Part shown: positions 26,162 through 34,504 of the stretch, in pieces
How positions within the stretch are numbered: position 1 is the stretch's first letter
Layout: each line of letters begins with the position of its first letter
Made by a program: the position numbers and the translations under genes
Notes under the pieces: generated by a model
The model's input: only the letters and a program-made list of their open reading frames with translations
Told to the model about the DNA's origin: nothing
Database searches by the model: none
Source: Subdoligranulum variabile
GTDB lineage: Bacteria > Bacillota > Clostridia > Oscillospirales > Ruminococcaceae
NCBI GenBank assembly: GCA_004554775.1
Contig: SFKI01000004.1
Coordinates: 62,001 to 126,000 of the forward strand
Length of the DNA: 64,000 nucleotides
Direction of reading: 5' to 3'

Positions 26162-27934
26162 TTATACCAACTTCTCCATCCGTTCCACGGCTTTGCGGGC
26201 GCGGTCGTGGCCGGCCTCGGCAGCTTTCTTGTACCAGGCCAGCGCCTGTGCGGTGTCCCTGGGGCCGCAGCGGCCATCCTCGTACCAGACGCCCAGCTCG
26301 TACATGGCATCGGGCAAACCCTCTTTGGCGGCGCGCTCATACCACCGCTGGGCAAGGGCCAGATCCTTTTTCACGCCGGTGCCGTTTTCAAAACAGCAGG
26401 CGTAGTTGTACATTCCCCGGGAATACCCGCCCTCGGCTGAGCGGCGGTACCACTCGACGGCGGCTTCGGGGTCGGCCTCGGTGCCGATGCCTTTCTCGGT
26501 GCAATAGCCCAGGCAGCACTGGGCGCGGGGCAGGCCCTGCTCGGCAGCGGCGCGGTACAGCTCCACGGCGCGGGGCTCGTCCAGCTCTACGCCCTTGCCG
26601 AACTCATAGCACCAGCCCAGGCAGCATTGCGCGCGGGCAAATCCCTGTTCGGCGGCCTTGCCGTACCAGATGGCAGCCTGCGCGGTATCCTCGGGTACGC
26701 CCTGGCCGTACTCGTAACACCAGCCCAGGTTGCACTGGGCGGGGGCGTATCCGGCTTCGGCGGCGCGGCGGTAGTGGGCTGTGGCGGTGGACCAGCTCTG
26801 CGGCACGCCGTCGCCGCGCTCATACAATGCGCCGATGCGGTTCTCGGCGGCGGGCAGCTGCAGCGCAGCCGCCCGGCGGTAGAGCTGCATCGCTTCCTCG
26901 GGGTCGCGGCGCACGCCGGCACCGCGCTCATAACAGATGCCCAGATTCAACAGCGCCTGCGGCAGCTCCTGCGCGGCGGCTGCGCTGTACCAGCGGATGG
27001 CATCGCCCCAGCTTTGCGGTGTGCCGGTGCCCTGCTCATAGCAGACGGCCAGCGCAAACTGCGCCTGGACATCCCCCTGCCGGGCTGCGCGGGTGTACCA
27101 CTGCACGGCTTCTGGCTGGTTCTGCGCCACGCCGCGCCCGGTCTCCAGGCAGATGGCATAGCAGGCCTGCGCGGGGGCGTAGTTCAGCAGGGCGGCGCGG
27201 TGGTAAAAGTCCGCAGCCAGCGCGGCATCGGGTGCCACGCCCAAGCCTTTCTCGTAAAACTGGCCGCACATAAACAGTGCGCGGGCATCGTCCTGCGCGG
27301 CGGCTTTCTGGTACCAGGCCAGGGCGGCGTTCTCATTTTTGGCAGTGCCGCGCCCTAGATGATACATCTGCGCCAGATTGCGCATGGCGGGCACAAACCC
27401 CGCCTGGGCGGACAGCGTGTACAGCTGCACGGCGCGCGCGGGGTCTGCCGCCACGCCGGTGCCGTTGGTGTAGCAGATGGCCAGGCAGCACTCGGCACGC
27501 GGGTCACGCTGTAAGGCGGCCTCGCCATACCAGCGGGCGGCGGCCTTGGCGTCCTGCGGCACGCCCTTGCCAAACTCATAGCACCAGCCCAGGTTGCACT
27601 GCGCCTGGGCGTTCCCCTGGCCTGCGGCGGCACGGTAGAGCAGCACGGCATCGGGCCAGCTCTGCGCCACACCCTCGCCGGTCTCGTACGCCAGGCCCAG
27701 CATGCACTGCCCGGCGGCGTCACCCTCGGCAGCGGCCTTTTCAAAATCGGCAAAGGCATCGTCAAACCGGCCGTCGGCCTTGGACTCTACGCCCAACGCC
27801 ACCCAATCCGCTGCCACAAGGTCGCTGCCGTCACTGGGCAGAAAGAACGCCCCGCCGCACAGCGGGCAGATATCGGGGACCGCATGGCGGGTCACAAACC
27901 GGCAGACCGGGTTCTCGCAATGATGGATCTCCAT
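26162..27934 (-). CDS. Sel1-repeat protein with N-terminal zinc ribbon
   Basis: 590-aa protein. Residues 1-30 carry two cysteine pairs (C6...C11 and CPLCGG at 23-26), likely a zinc ribbon. After a short linker follow fourteen full Sel1-like repeats of 36 residues and a partial fifteenth. The pattern is AQCNLGWCYEFGKGV then a linker ending in WY, covering about residues 60-590. Sel1 repeats form alpha-solenoids that bind partner proteins. There is no signal peptide, so it is cytoplasmic. The start follows GGAAAGGAAG. It is cotranscribed with the CYTH gene. The partner is unknown. Confidence 0.9.
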   Translation of the reverse strand: MEIHHCENPVCRFVTRHAVPDICPLCGGAFFLPSDGSDLVAADWVALGVESKADGRFDDAFADFEKAAAEGDAAGQCMLGLAYETGEGVAQSWPDAVLLYRAAAGQGNAQAQCNLGWCYEFGKGVPQDAKAAARWYGEAALQRDPRAECCLAICYTNGTGVAADPARAVQLYTLSAQAGFVPAMRNLAQMYHLGRGTAKNENAALAWYQKAAAQDDARALFMCGQFYEKGLGVAPDAALAADFYHRAALLNYAPAQACYAICLETGRGVAQNQPEAVQWYTRAARQGDVQAQFALAVCYEQGTGTPQSWGDAIRWYSAAAAQELPQALLNLGICYERGAGVRRDPEEAMQLYRRAAALQLPAAENRIGALYERGDGVPQSWSTATAHYRRAAEAGYAPAQCNLGWCYEYGQGVPEDTAQAAIWYGKAAEQGFARAQCCLGWCYEFGKGVELDEPRAVELYRAAAEQGLPRAQCCLGYCTEKGIGTEADPEAAVEWYRRSAEGGYSRGMYNYACCFENGTGVKKDLALAQRWYERAAKEGLPDAMYELGVWYEDGRCGPRDTAQALAWYKKAAEAGHDRARKAVERMEKLV

Positions 27935-28211
27935 AAAACGCTTCCTTTCCCATAATTATATGTATTGTAGCATAATGGCTCGCCGAAAAAAAGCCTTGAC
28001 GGTGTTTTTTCGGCGCGGCGTGTCCCAGCGGCGGTAATTATTGCCGTTTGCAAAGCTTTATCGGGTTTCCCCGCTCTGCGGCAAAAACAAACGTTTGGGC
28101 GTGGTATGGTATAGGCACCGATCGGCATAAACATAAACGCAACGCCGCAAATTATAAGTGCCGGAGCGGTGATTATAATTTGCGAAGTTGCCGTAAGGGG
28201 GACACGCTGTT

Positions 28212-30491
28212 ATGGCTACTTACTTGGGAGAAAAACTGCATACAAACGCTGCTTTGCCCGCGCTGCTGCCCGGCGCACGCGGGGCGGCACTGCTGTGGCA
28301 GGGGGCCGCGGCCGCCACGGGGCTGGTGCTGGGGGCCGGGCGGGTCTACGGCGGGGCCGCACCGTTCGGGCTGGCGTTCGTCATGGTCTGCCCGCCGCTG
28401 TATCTGTTTGCCGCTGCGGGCGGGGCACTCATCAGCAGCCTGGCGTTCCAGCCCGCCGTGCTGGGGGTCAAGCTTGTCGCGGCGCTTACGGCCACGGTGG
28501 CTGCGCGGCGATTGCTGGCGGGCAGACCGGGCGTGGGCGTCTGGGCAGGGTGTCTTGCCTTGGCCGCGGCACAGGCAGCAGCACTTTTTTTCGCGGGGGG
28601 CTTTGTCAATCTCGCACAGGCGGCGGCCACAGGCACTACGGCCCTGCTGGCGGCGGGGGCCGCCTGGCTGATGCAGCGTTTCCCGTACCGGGAGCCGCGC
28701 GGGCTGTGCCTGTGGCTGGCCATCGCCGCTGCCTGCCTGCAACGGTGTGCCCACGGGCCGTTGGCTCCGGGCCTGGCGGTAGCCGCAGCGGCCGGGCTGT
28801 GCGCCGCCTTTTCCGGCACGCTGGAAGAAACCGCCGTGGTCAGCATCGCCCTGGCGGCAGCTGTCACAGCGGCCAGCCCCGCGCTGTGTTATGCGGCGCT
28901 GGCCGTGGCACTGGGCAGCTTGGCCGCTGCCTGCCTTTACCCCGGCGAACGCCTGCGCTGCGCGGGTGTGTTTGCGGCGGGCTGCATGCTGGGCGCGCTG
29001 GCTGCGCCCGATGCCGCCGGTGTGCTGCCGCTGTTTGTGGGCGGGGCTGTGGGCTTGACGGCGGCGCTGGCCGTGCCGGGGGCATGGCTGCGGGTAATCT
29101 TTCCGCCGCCTGCGCCGCCCGTGCAGACCCAGGGCCTGAGCGGTGCCGCCCGCCGCCTGGCCGGGGTAGCCGACACGCTGAGCGACATCGCCGATACGGT
29201 CAACGCCGTCTGCACGCGGCAGATGCCGCCTAAGGGCGAAAACTTTGATTTTGTGGTCGAGCACATCGCCCGCACGACCTGCCAGACCTGCACCCGCCGC
29301 AGCCGCTGCTGGGTGCGCGGCTACGCCACCGCGATGGACGGGCTGTACCAGCTAAAGCCCACGCTGGAAAGTCGGGGCAGGGTGGAGGTTGAGGACCTGC
29401 CGGGGCAGCTCTCGGTCTGCATCCACCCGGCGGACCTGTGTACGGCGGCCAACCATGGCTACCGGCTTTGGCGCAGCCGCCGCCAGACCCGGGCGCGGGC
29501 CTCGATGCTGCGCACGGCCCTGACCGAGCAGTACAGTGCCATGGCGGGCGCACTGGCGCAGCTGGCGGGCAAACTGGGCCAGGCCGGGCTGCCAGACCCC
29601 CGGCGGGAGGAAAAGGTCGCGCAGCTCTTCGCGGGCCTGGGGCTGGACGCGCTGGAATGCAGCGTGACCGCCGACCTGGCCGGACGGCTGACAGCGGCGG
29701 TCACGATCGCCCGCACAAGATTTACCGAGGAGGAGATCCGGGCGCTGACTGCTGAGGTCAGCCGCATCTGCCGCCGCGACATGGACCTGCCGGAAGTCAC
29801 CCACTGCCGCACGGTCACGATGCTGAGCTTCGGCGAACGGCCATTGTTTACGGCGACCTTCGGCACGGCGGGCCGCCCGGCCAAGGGGCAGACGGTCAGC
29901 GGCGACGCGCTGGACAGCTTTTGCGATACGAGCGGCCGCGCCCAGCTGCTGCTGTGTGACGGCATGGGCACGGGCCGCGCTGCGGCGGTCGACGGCCAGA
30001 TGGCCGCACGCCTGACGGGTCAGCTGCTGCGCGCCGGGTTTGCCGCCGAAAGTGCGGCCCGGCTCGTCAATGTGGCGTTGGGATTAAAAAGCGCCGAACA
30101 GGAATCCGGCGCCACGCTGGACCTGCTGACGGTCGATCTTTACACAGGCCGGGCGGGGCTGTTCAAGGCCGGGGCCGCGCCGAGCTTTTTAGTACGCGGC
30201 GGTGTGCCCCGCATGTTGGAGGGGGCCAGCCTGCCCATGGGGGTGATGGAAAGTCTCGTAGGCCGCAGCACGACCTTTGCGCTGGACAGCGGCGACTGGG
30301 TGGTGCTGGTCAGCGACGGTGCCCTGACCGATGGCAGCGAATGGCTGATGCAGCAGCTGCAGCTTTGCGCGCGGCTGGGTCACACCCCCGCCCAGGCTGC
30401 CCAGACCGTGGCGGATGCCGCCGCCCGGCGGGCCGGCGAAAAACAGGATGATATTACGGTGGCGATTTTTGCTTTAGGAAAAGCCGGGTAA
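28212..30491 (+). CDS. spoIIE: Stage II sporulation protein E (SpoIIE) phosphatase
   Basis: 759-aa PP2C-type phosphatase (B. subtilis protein about 827 aa). In sporulation it dephosphorylates SpoIIAA and so activates sigma-F, and it acts at the asymmetric septum. The N-terminal 290 residues are many Ala/Leu/Gly-rich membrane segments. The middle part holds a Cys-rich stretch (CQTCTRRSRCW) and a helical linker. The C-terminal 240 residues are the phosphatase, with metal-site motifs LLCDGMGTGRAA, VLVSDGALTD and DDITVAIF all present. The start follows AAGGGGGA at about 11 bases. The 277-base gap upstream shows no clear promoter. Its presence implies at least ancestral spore formation. Confidence 0.92.
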   Translation: MATYLGEKLHTNAALPALLPGARGAALLWQGAAAATGLVLGAGRVYGGAAPFGLAFVMVCPPLYLFAAAGGALISSLAFQPAVLGVKLVAALTATVAARRLLAGRPGVGVWAGCLALAAAQAAALFFAGGFVNLAQAAATGTTALLAAGAAWLMQRFPYREPRGLCLWLAIAAACLQRCAHGPLAPGLAVAAAAGLCAAFSGTLEETAVVSIALAAAVTAASPALCYAALAVALGSLAAACLYPGERLRCAGVFAAGCMLGALAAPDAAGVLPLFVGGAVGLTAALAVPGAWLRVIFPPPAPPVQTQGLSGAARRLAGVADTLSDIADTVNAVCTRQMPPKGENFDFVVEHIARTTCQTCTRRSRCWVRGYATAMDGLYQLKPTLESRGRVEVEDLPGQLSVCIHPADLCTAANHGYRLWRSRRQTRARASMLRTALTEQYSAMAGALAQLAGKLGQAGLPDPRREEKVAQLFAGLGLDALECSVTADLAGRLTAAVTIARTRFTEEEIRALTAEVSRICRRDMDLPEVTHCRTVTMLSFGERPLFTATFGTAGRPAKGQTVSGDALDSFCDTSGRAQLLLCDGMGTGRAAAVDGQMAARLTGQLLRAGFAAESAARLVNVALGLKSAEQESGATLDLLTVDLYTGRAGLFKAGAAPSFLVRGGVPRMLEGASLPMGVMESLVGRSTTFALDSGDWVVLVSDGALTDGSEWLMQQLQLCARLGHTPAQAAQTVADAAARRAGEKQDDITVAIFALGKAG

Positions 30492-30551
30492 ATTTGCGGC
30501 CCGGCAGAGCGATCCCACCGGGGCCAAAAAACTCTATAGGGGGTAGAGGAT

Positions 30552-30613
30552 GGCTCCCCGCAAGGGGAACCCTTCGGTAGCACCGCCTATAGTGGCTTCC
30601 CTTGCGGGGAGCC
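30552..30613. other. 20-bp inverted repeat after spoIIE
   Basis: GGCTCCCCGCAAGGGGAA... (30552-30572) pairs with ...TTCCCTTGCGGGGAGCC (30594-30613), loop about 21 bases. No T run on the plus strand. It contains the GGCTCCCC module used as a terminator elsewhere, here in a longer form. Confidence 0.6.
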
Positions 30614-30751
30614 GTGACAACCTGGCTTATTATAGGGGACGAGCCCCCTCCCTGCGAACCGGCATATAGGGCATCCAACACGAAAAGGCGATCTGCACAA
30701 AGCACAAATAACCACTTTCACAAAATATTTTCAGAAATTTTAAAAAAACTG

Positions 30752-30780
30752 TTTAAAATTCTGCAAATCTGTGGTAAAGT
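30752..30780 (+). promoter_or_regulatory. Weak candidate promoter of the EF-G-like gene
   Basis: TTTAAA (30752-30757), 17 bases, TAAAGT (30775-30780). The leader then has two small hairpins: GGTGA / TCACC (30791-30813) and AGAGAGC / GCTCTCT (30818-30833). This is the only structure seen in 30614-30907. Confidence 0.35.
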
Positions 30781-30907
30781 AGTATCAATCGGTGAGATGT
30801 GTTCAAATTCACCACTAAGAGAGCCTGCTCTCTGTAAAATTTAAAACGCCGCAGCGGGCACGCAGCGCATGGCGGGCCCCCGGCGCGAAAAGAGGTTTGA
30901 TTGATCC

Positions 30908-32983
30908 ATGGACTATGCAAGCAAAGACATCCGCAACATTCTGGTAGCCGGCCACGCTGGCTGCGGCAAAACGACGCTGACCGAAGCCCTGCTGTACATG
31001 AGCGGCGCGACTGAGCGCATGGGCCGTGTTGAGGACGGCACCACCGCCAGCGACTTTGACCCCGAAGAAGTCCGCCGCAAGGCATCGCTGAACTCCAGCA
31101 TCGTGCCCGTTGAGTATGAGGGTGTCAAATATAACCTCATCGACGTGCCCGGCCTGTTTGATTTCGAGACCGGCGCAGCCGAGGGCATCATGGCCGCCGA
31201 AAGCGTGCTGATCTGCGTGTCCGGCCGCTCCGGCGTCACCGTCGGTGCCGAGAAAGCCTACCAGCTGGCCCTCAAGCACAACAAGGCGCGGATGATCTTT
31301 GTCACCAAAACTGACCTGGAAAATGCCGACTATTTCAAGATCCTGGAGCAGATGAAGATCAAGTTCGGCCCCAGCGTCTGCCCCTGCGTCGTGCCGGTCC
31401 GCCTGGACGACGGCACCGTCGCCTACATCAACCTGTTCAGCCAGAAAGCCTTTAAGTACGAGGGCGGCAAGCAGATCCAGATCGACCTGCCCGATATCGG
31501 CCACCGCTTTGAGGGCTTGATCCAGGCCATGAGCGAGGCCATCGCCGAGACCGACGAAGCCCTGATGGAAAAATTCTTCGAGGGCGAGCCTTTCACCACC
31601 GAGGAAATCGTCCAGGGTATGGCTGCCGGTGTCCGCAGCGGCCAGATCACCCCCGTATTCTGCGGCAGCGCCGTCAACAATCAGGCGCTGGATATGCTGC
31701 TGTACAACATGAATGTTCTGCTGCCCGGCGCGGATACCGCCGCTGCCGTGGGCGAGGATAAGGACGGCAGCCCCGTCGATATCACCGCCGACCCTGCTGC
31801 CCCGCTGTGCGCCTACGTCTTTAAGACCGTCGCCGACCCGTTTGTGGGCAAGATGAGCTTTATTAAGGTATTGTCCGGCAAGCTGACCGCCACCAGCAAC
31901 ACCATCAACGCCCGCACCGCCCAGCCGGAGCGCATGGGCAAGACCCTGATCGTCTGCGGCAAAAAGCAGACCGACACCCCCGCCATCACCACCGGTGATA
32001 TCGGCGTTGTCTCCAAACTGGCCACCGCCAAGACCGGCGACACCCTGTGCGACCCCGCCCGTGTGGTGGCGCTGCCTGTGCCCGCTTACCCGGCTGGCTG
32101 CTACCGCATGGCCGTCAAGGTCGCCAAAAAGGGCGATGAGGGCAAGGTCAGCGGCGCGCTGGCCCGCCTGATCGAAGAAGATCCCGCCATCACCTTTGTG
32201 GTCGATCCCGAGACCAAGCAGCAGATCATCGGCGGTCTGGGCACCCAGCACCTGGAAGTCGCCCTTGCCAAGCTGAAGAACAAGTTCGGCGTCGAGATCA
32301 CCCTCGAGCCCCCGCGCGTGCCGTACCGTGAGTCCATCCGCAAGAGCTGCAAGGCCCAGGGCCGCCACAAGAAGCAGACCGGCGGCCACGGCCAGTTCGG
32401 CGATGTCTGGATCCAGTTCGAGCCCATCGAGGGCGAGGGCATCGAGTTTGCCGAGAACGTGTTCGGCGGCAGCGTGCCGAAGAACTTCTTCCCCGCCGTT
32501 GAAAAGGGCGTCCGCCAGGCTGCCGAGCATGGCGTGCTGGCTGGCTACCCGATGGTCGGCCTGAAAGCTACCCTGCTGGATGGCAGCTATCATCCCGTCG
32601 ATTCCAGCGAAATGGCGTTCATTATGGCTGCGAAGCTGGCCTACAAGGCCGCCATCCCCGAGGCTGGCCCCGTTCTGCTGGAGCCCATCGGTTCGCTGCA
32701 GGCGCATGTCCCGGCGGACAACACCGGTGATATCATGGGCGAAGTCACGAAGCGCCGCGGTCGCGTGCTGGGCATGAACCCCGACGAGGACGGCCTGCAG
32801 GTCGTCGAGGCCGAGGTGCCTATCGCCGAAATGCAGGACTTCACCACCTTCCTGCGCCAGCTGACCCAGGGCCGTGGCTGGTATACCTTCGATTTCGTCC
32901 GCTACGAGACCCTGCCCCAGATGCTGGAATCCAAGGTCATCGAGCAGGCCAAAGCCCTCGGCAACTTTACCGACGAGGACTGA
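30908..32983 (+). CDS. Elongation factor G-like GTPase
   Basis: 691-aa translational GTPase of the EF-G superfamily, an EF-G paralogue rather than FusA itself. The P-loop is GHAGCGKTT (residues 15-23) and switch II is DVPGLFDF in place of DTPGHVDF. The guanine motif is TKTD instead of NKMD. Domain II to V segments follow (GGHGQFGDVWIQFEP, VPADNTGDIMGEVTKRRG). The histidine of switch II needed for fast GTP hydrolysis in EF-G (PGH) is a Leu here (PGL). The role may be in ribosome rescue, recycling or stress; I cannot say which. Only an AAAAGAGG ribosome site and a structured leader precede it. Confidence 0.88.
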   Translation: MDYASKDIRNILVAGHAGCGKTTLTEALLYMSGATERMGRVEDGTTASDFDPEEVRRKASLNSSIVPVEYEGVKYNLIDVPGLFDFETGAAEGIMAAESVLICVSGRSGVTVGAEKAYQLALKHNKARMIFVTKTDLENADYFKILEQMKIKFGPSVCPCVVPVRLDDGTVAYINLFSQKAFKYEGGKQIQIDLPDIGHRFEGLIQAMSEAIAETDEALMEKFFEGEPFTTEEIVQGMAAGVRSGQITPVFCGSAVNNQALDMLLYNMNVLLPGADTAAAVGEDKDGSPVDITADPAAPLCAYVFKTVADPFVGKMSFIKVLSGKLTATSNTINARTAQPERMGKTLIVCGKKQTDTPAITTGDIGVVSKLATAKTGDTLCDPARVVALPVPAYPAGCYRMAVKVAKKGDEGKVSGALARLIEEDPAITFVVDPETKQQIIGGLGTQHLEVALAKLKNKFGVEITLEPPRVPYRESIRKSCKAQGRHKKQTGGHGQFGDVWIQFEPIEGEGIEFAENVFGGSVPKNFFPAVEKGVRQAAEHGVLAGYPMVGLKATLLDGSYHPVDSSEMAFIMAAKLAYKAAIPEAGPVLLEPIGSLQAHVPADNTGDIMGEVTKRRGRVLGMNPDEDGLQVVEAEVPIAEMQDFTTFLRQLTQGRGWYTFDFVRYETLPQMLESKVIEQAKALGNFTDED

Positions 32984-33033
32984 CCTACTTTCTTTGAAAA
33001 GAAAGTAGGCAAAGAAACTTTAATCAAATAAAC
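32984..33033. repeat. Family-2 hairpin repeat after the EF-G-like gene
   Basis: CCTACTTTCTTT / AAGAAAGTAGG hairpin (32984-33009) plus tail GCAAAGAAACTTTAATCAAA, nearly identical to 20372-20420; the stem bases that differ do so in compensating fashion (TTAC/GTAA versus CTAC/GTAG). Confidence 0.75.
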
Positions 33034-33035
33034 AG

Positions 33036-33073
33036 AAAGAGCGATGCAGCGGTATGGCTGCATCGCTCTTTTT
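33036..33073 (+). terminator. Terminator of the EF-G-like gene
   Basis: 15-bp stem AAAGAGCGATGCAGC / GCTGCATCGCTCTTT, loop GGTATG, then TT. Confidence 0.9.
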
Positions 33074-33102
33074 GGGTTGGTTGTGATAGGTTGGCTATGG
33101 TC

Positions 33103-33128
33103 GTAGGGGCGAGCCTTGCTCGCCCCTG
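33103..33128. repeat. Palindromic repeat unit
   Basis: GTAGGGGCGAGCCTTGCTCG plus CCCCTGC; single unit at the end of the yggS gene. Confidence 0.75.
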
Positions 33129-33149
33129 CACCACAACCAGCAAAAGGCT

Positions 33150-33872
33150 TCACGCCTTTTTACTATAATCTCTTGCGCCGTAAATTGCGGTGCCTACACG
33201 CACGATGGTGGCACCTTCGGCGATGGCAGCGGCGTAGTCGTGGCTCATGCCCATGGACAAAATGTCCATCTGCGCATTCTCGTACCCACGGGCGGCGGCC
33301 TGCGCCAGCAGTTCCCGCATCTCGGCAAAAAAGCGGCGGGTGGCGGTGTCGTCGGCGTCGGCCGGGGGAATCGCCATCAGACCGCGCACCTTAACGTGCG
33401 GCTTTGCGGCGGCAGCGTCCAGCAGCGGCCACAGGTCGGCGGGGCCCACGCCGCTTTTGCTTTCCTCGGCACCGATGTTGATCTCCATCAGGATTTCCTG
33501 CGTGATGCCAAGCCGTTCGGCGGCGGCTTCTATTTTATCCAGCAGCCGCGTGCTGTCTACGCTCTGGATCAGCGCGGCGCGGCCCACCACTTTGTTGACC
33601 TTGTTGGTCTGCAGGTGGCCGATAAAATGCCCCGGCTTGCCGTTGTAGGCCCCGGCGTCGGTCTTTTCCACCAGCTCCTGCACATGGTTCTCACCAAACA
33701 GGTCAATAGGCAGATCGGCGCTGTAGCGTACTTCTTCCACCGTGCGGGTCTTGCAGGCGGCGCACAGCAACACTTCACTGGGGTCGCGGCCTGCGGCCTT
33801 GGCGGCAGCGGTCATGTTTTCGCGGATTTTGGCGACGGCTTCGGCCATCGCCTGCTTTTGTGCTTCGTCCAT
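33150..33872 (-). CDS. yggS: YggS/PLPBP family PLP-binding protein
   Basis: 240-aa PLP homeostasis protein with an alanine-racemase-like TIM barrel. The PLP lysine is K41 in CAACKTR. The other family motifs are FGENHVQE, GHFIGHLQTNK, SVDSTRL, and SMGMSHDY...GATIVRVGTAIYG. It buffers free pyridoxal phosphate and has no known catalytic activity. Its ATG overlaps the stop of ywlG (TGATG), so translation is coupled. In many Firmicutes the family member sits near sepF/yggT; that context is absent here. Confidence 0.93.
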   Translation of the reverse strand: MDEAQKQAMAEAVAKIRENMTAAAKAAGRDPSEVLLCAACKTRTVEEVRYSADLPIDLFGENHVQELVEKTDAGAYNGKPGHFIGHLQTNKVNKVVGRAALIQSVDSTRLLDKIEAAAERLGITQEILMEINIGAEESKSGVGPADLWPLLDAAAAKPHVKVRGLMAIPPADADDTATRRFFAEMRELLAQAAARGYENAQMDILSMGMSHDYAAAIAEGATIVRVGTAIYGARDYSKKA

Positions 33873-34429
33873 CAGCGTACCTCCGTGTCAGAGTACACCG
33901 CGCGGGAGCCGCCGATGAACGGCGGGCGGGTGCGGGCGCAGAGCAGGATCGCCTCGCCGATATGGTCCAGCGAGAGACGCACCGGCACGGCCACGCGGCG
34001 CAGGTGCATGCCGATCAGCGTGCCGCCGATGTCCATACCGGCGGCAGCCTTGACTTCCTCGACCAGCACAGGATCCTTGAACGTGCGCCAGCAGTTGGTG
34101 GCCCAGCTGCCGCCCGCGTGGGGCTGCGGCACGGCAGCCACGATCTGATAGCCGTACTTTTTGGCGGCTTCGCGTTCAATGACGATCGAGCGGTTCAGAT
34201 GCTCGCAGCACTGCGCGGCCAGGTAGACGCCCTGCTCTTGCAGCGGGGGCAGCACCCCGGCCAGCACGGCGGCGGCAACCTCCATGCTGGAATCATGGCC
34301 GATGCGCCCGCCGCGGATCTCGCTGCTGGAGCAGCCGACGACGAAAACGTCGCCGGTCTCCAGATGGGCGGCTTCCAGTAATTCTTCGGTGGCCTTGCGG
34401 GCCTGGGCAGTCAGTTCAGAAAGTTCCAT
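33872..34429 (-). CDS. ywlG: UPF0340 (YwlG / TIGR01440) family protein
   Basis: 185-aa member of a conserved Firmicutes family of unknown function. Family stretches visible are VGCSSSEIRGGRIGHDSS, QCCEHLNRS, HAGGSWATN and DIGGTLIGMHLRRVAVPVR. There is no signal or membrane segment. The start follows AAGGAGG. It is the first gene of a two-gene unit with yggS, overlapping by one base, which hints at related roles in cofactor or amino-acid metabolism (inference). Confidence 0.92.
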   Translation of the reverse strand: MELSELTAQARKATEELLEAAHLETGDVFVVGCSSSEIRGGRIGHDSSMEVAAAVLAGVLPPLQEQGVYLAAQCCEHLNRSIVIEREAAKKYGYQIVAAVPQPHAGGSWATNCWRTFKDPVLVEEVKAAAGMDIGGTLIGMHLRRVAVPVRLSLDHIGEAILLCARTRPPFIGGSRAVYSDTEVR

Positions 34430-34504
34430 AATAAACCTCCTTGATACGTTTTATTTTGTAGGCGGAAACGAGAACACGAAAACACTTCCACCGTTTTGCT
34501 AAGG

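Noticed and set aside
26248..27936. Arg-rich plus-strand frames opposite the Sel1 gene
   Set aside because: Antisense of the repeat protein; the regular 36-residue pattern is on the minus strand only.
30908..32983. Calling the EF-G-like gene fusA
   Set aside because: It lacks the canonical DTPGH and NKxD motifs and the rpsL-rpsG neighbourhood of true fusA.
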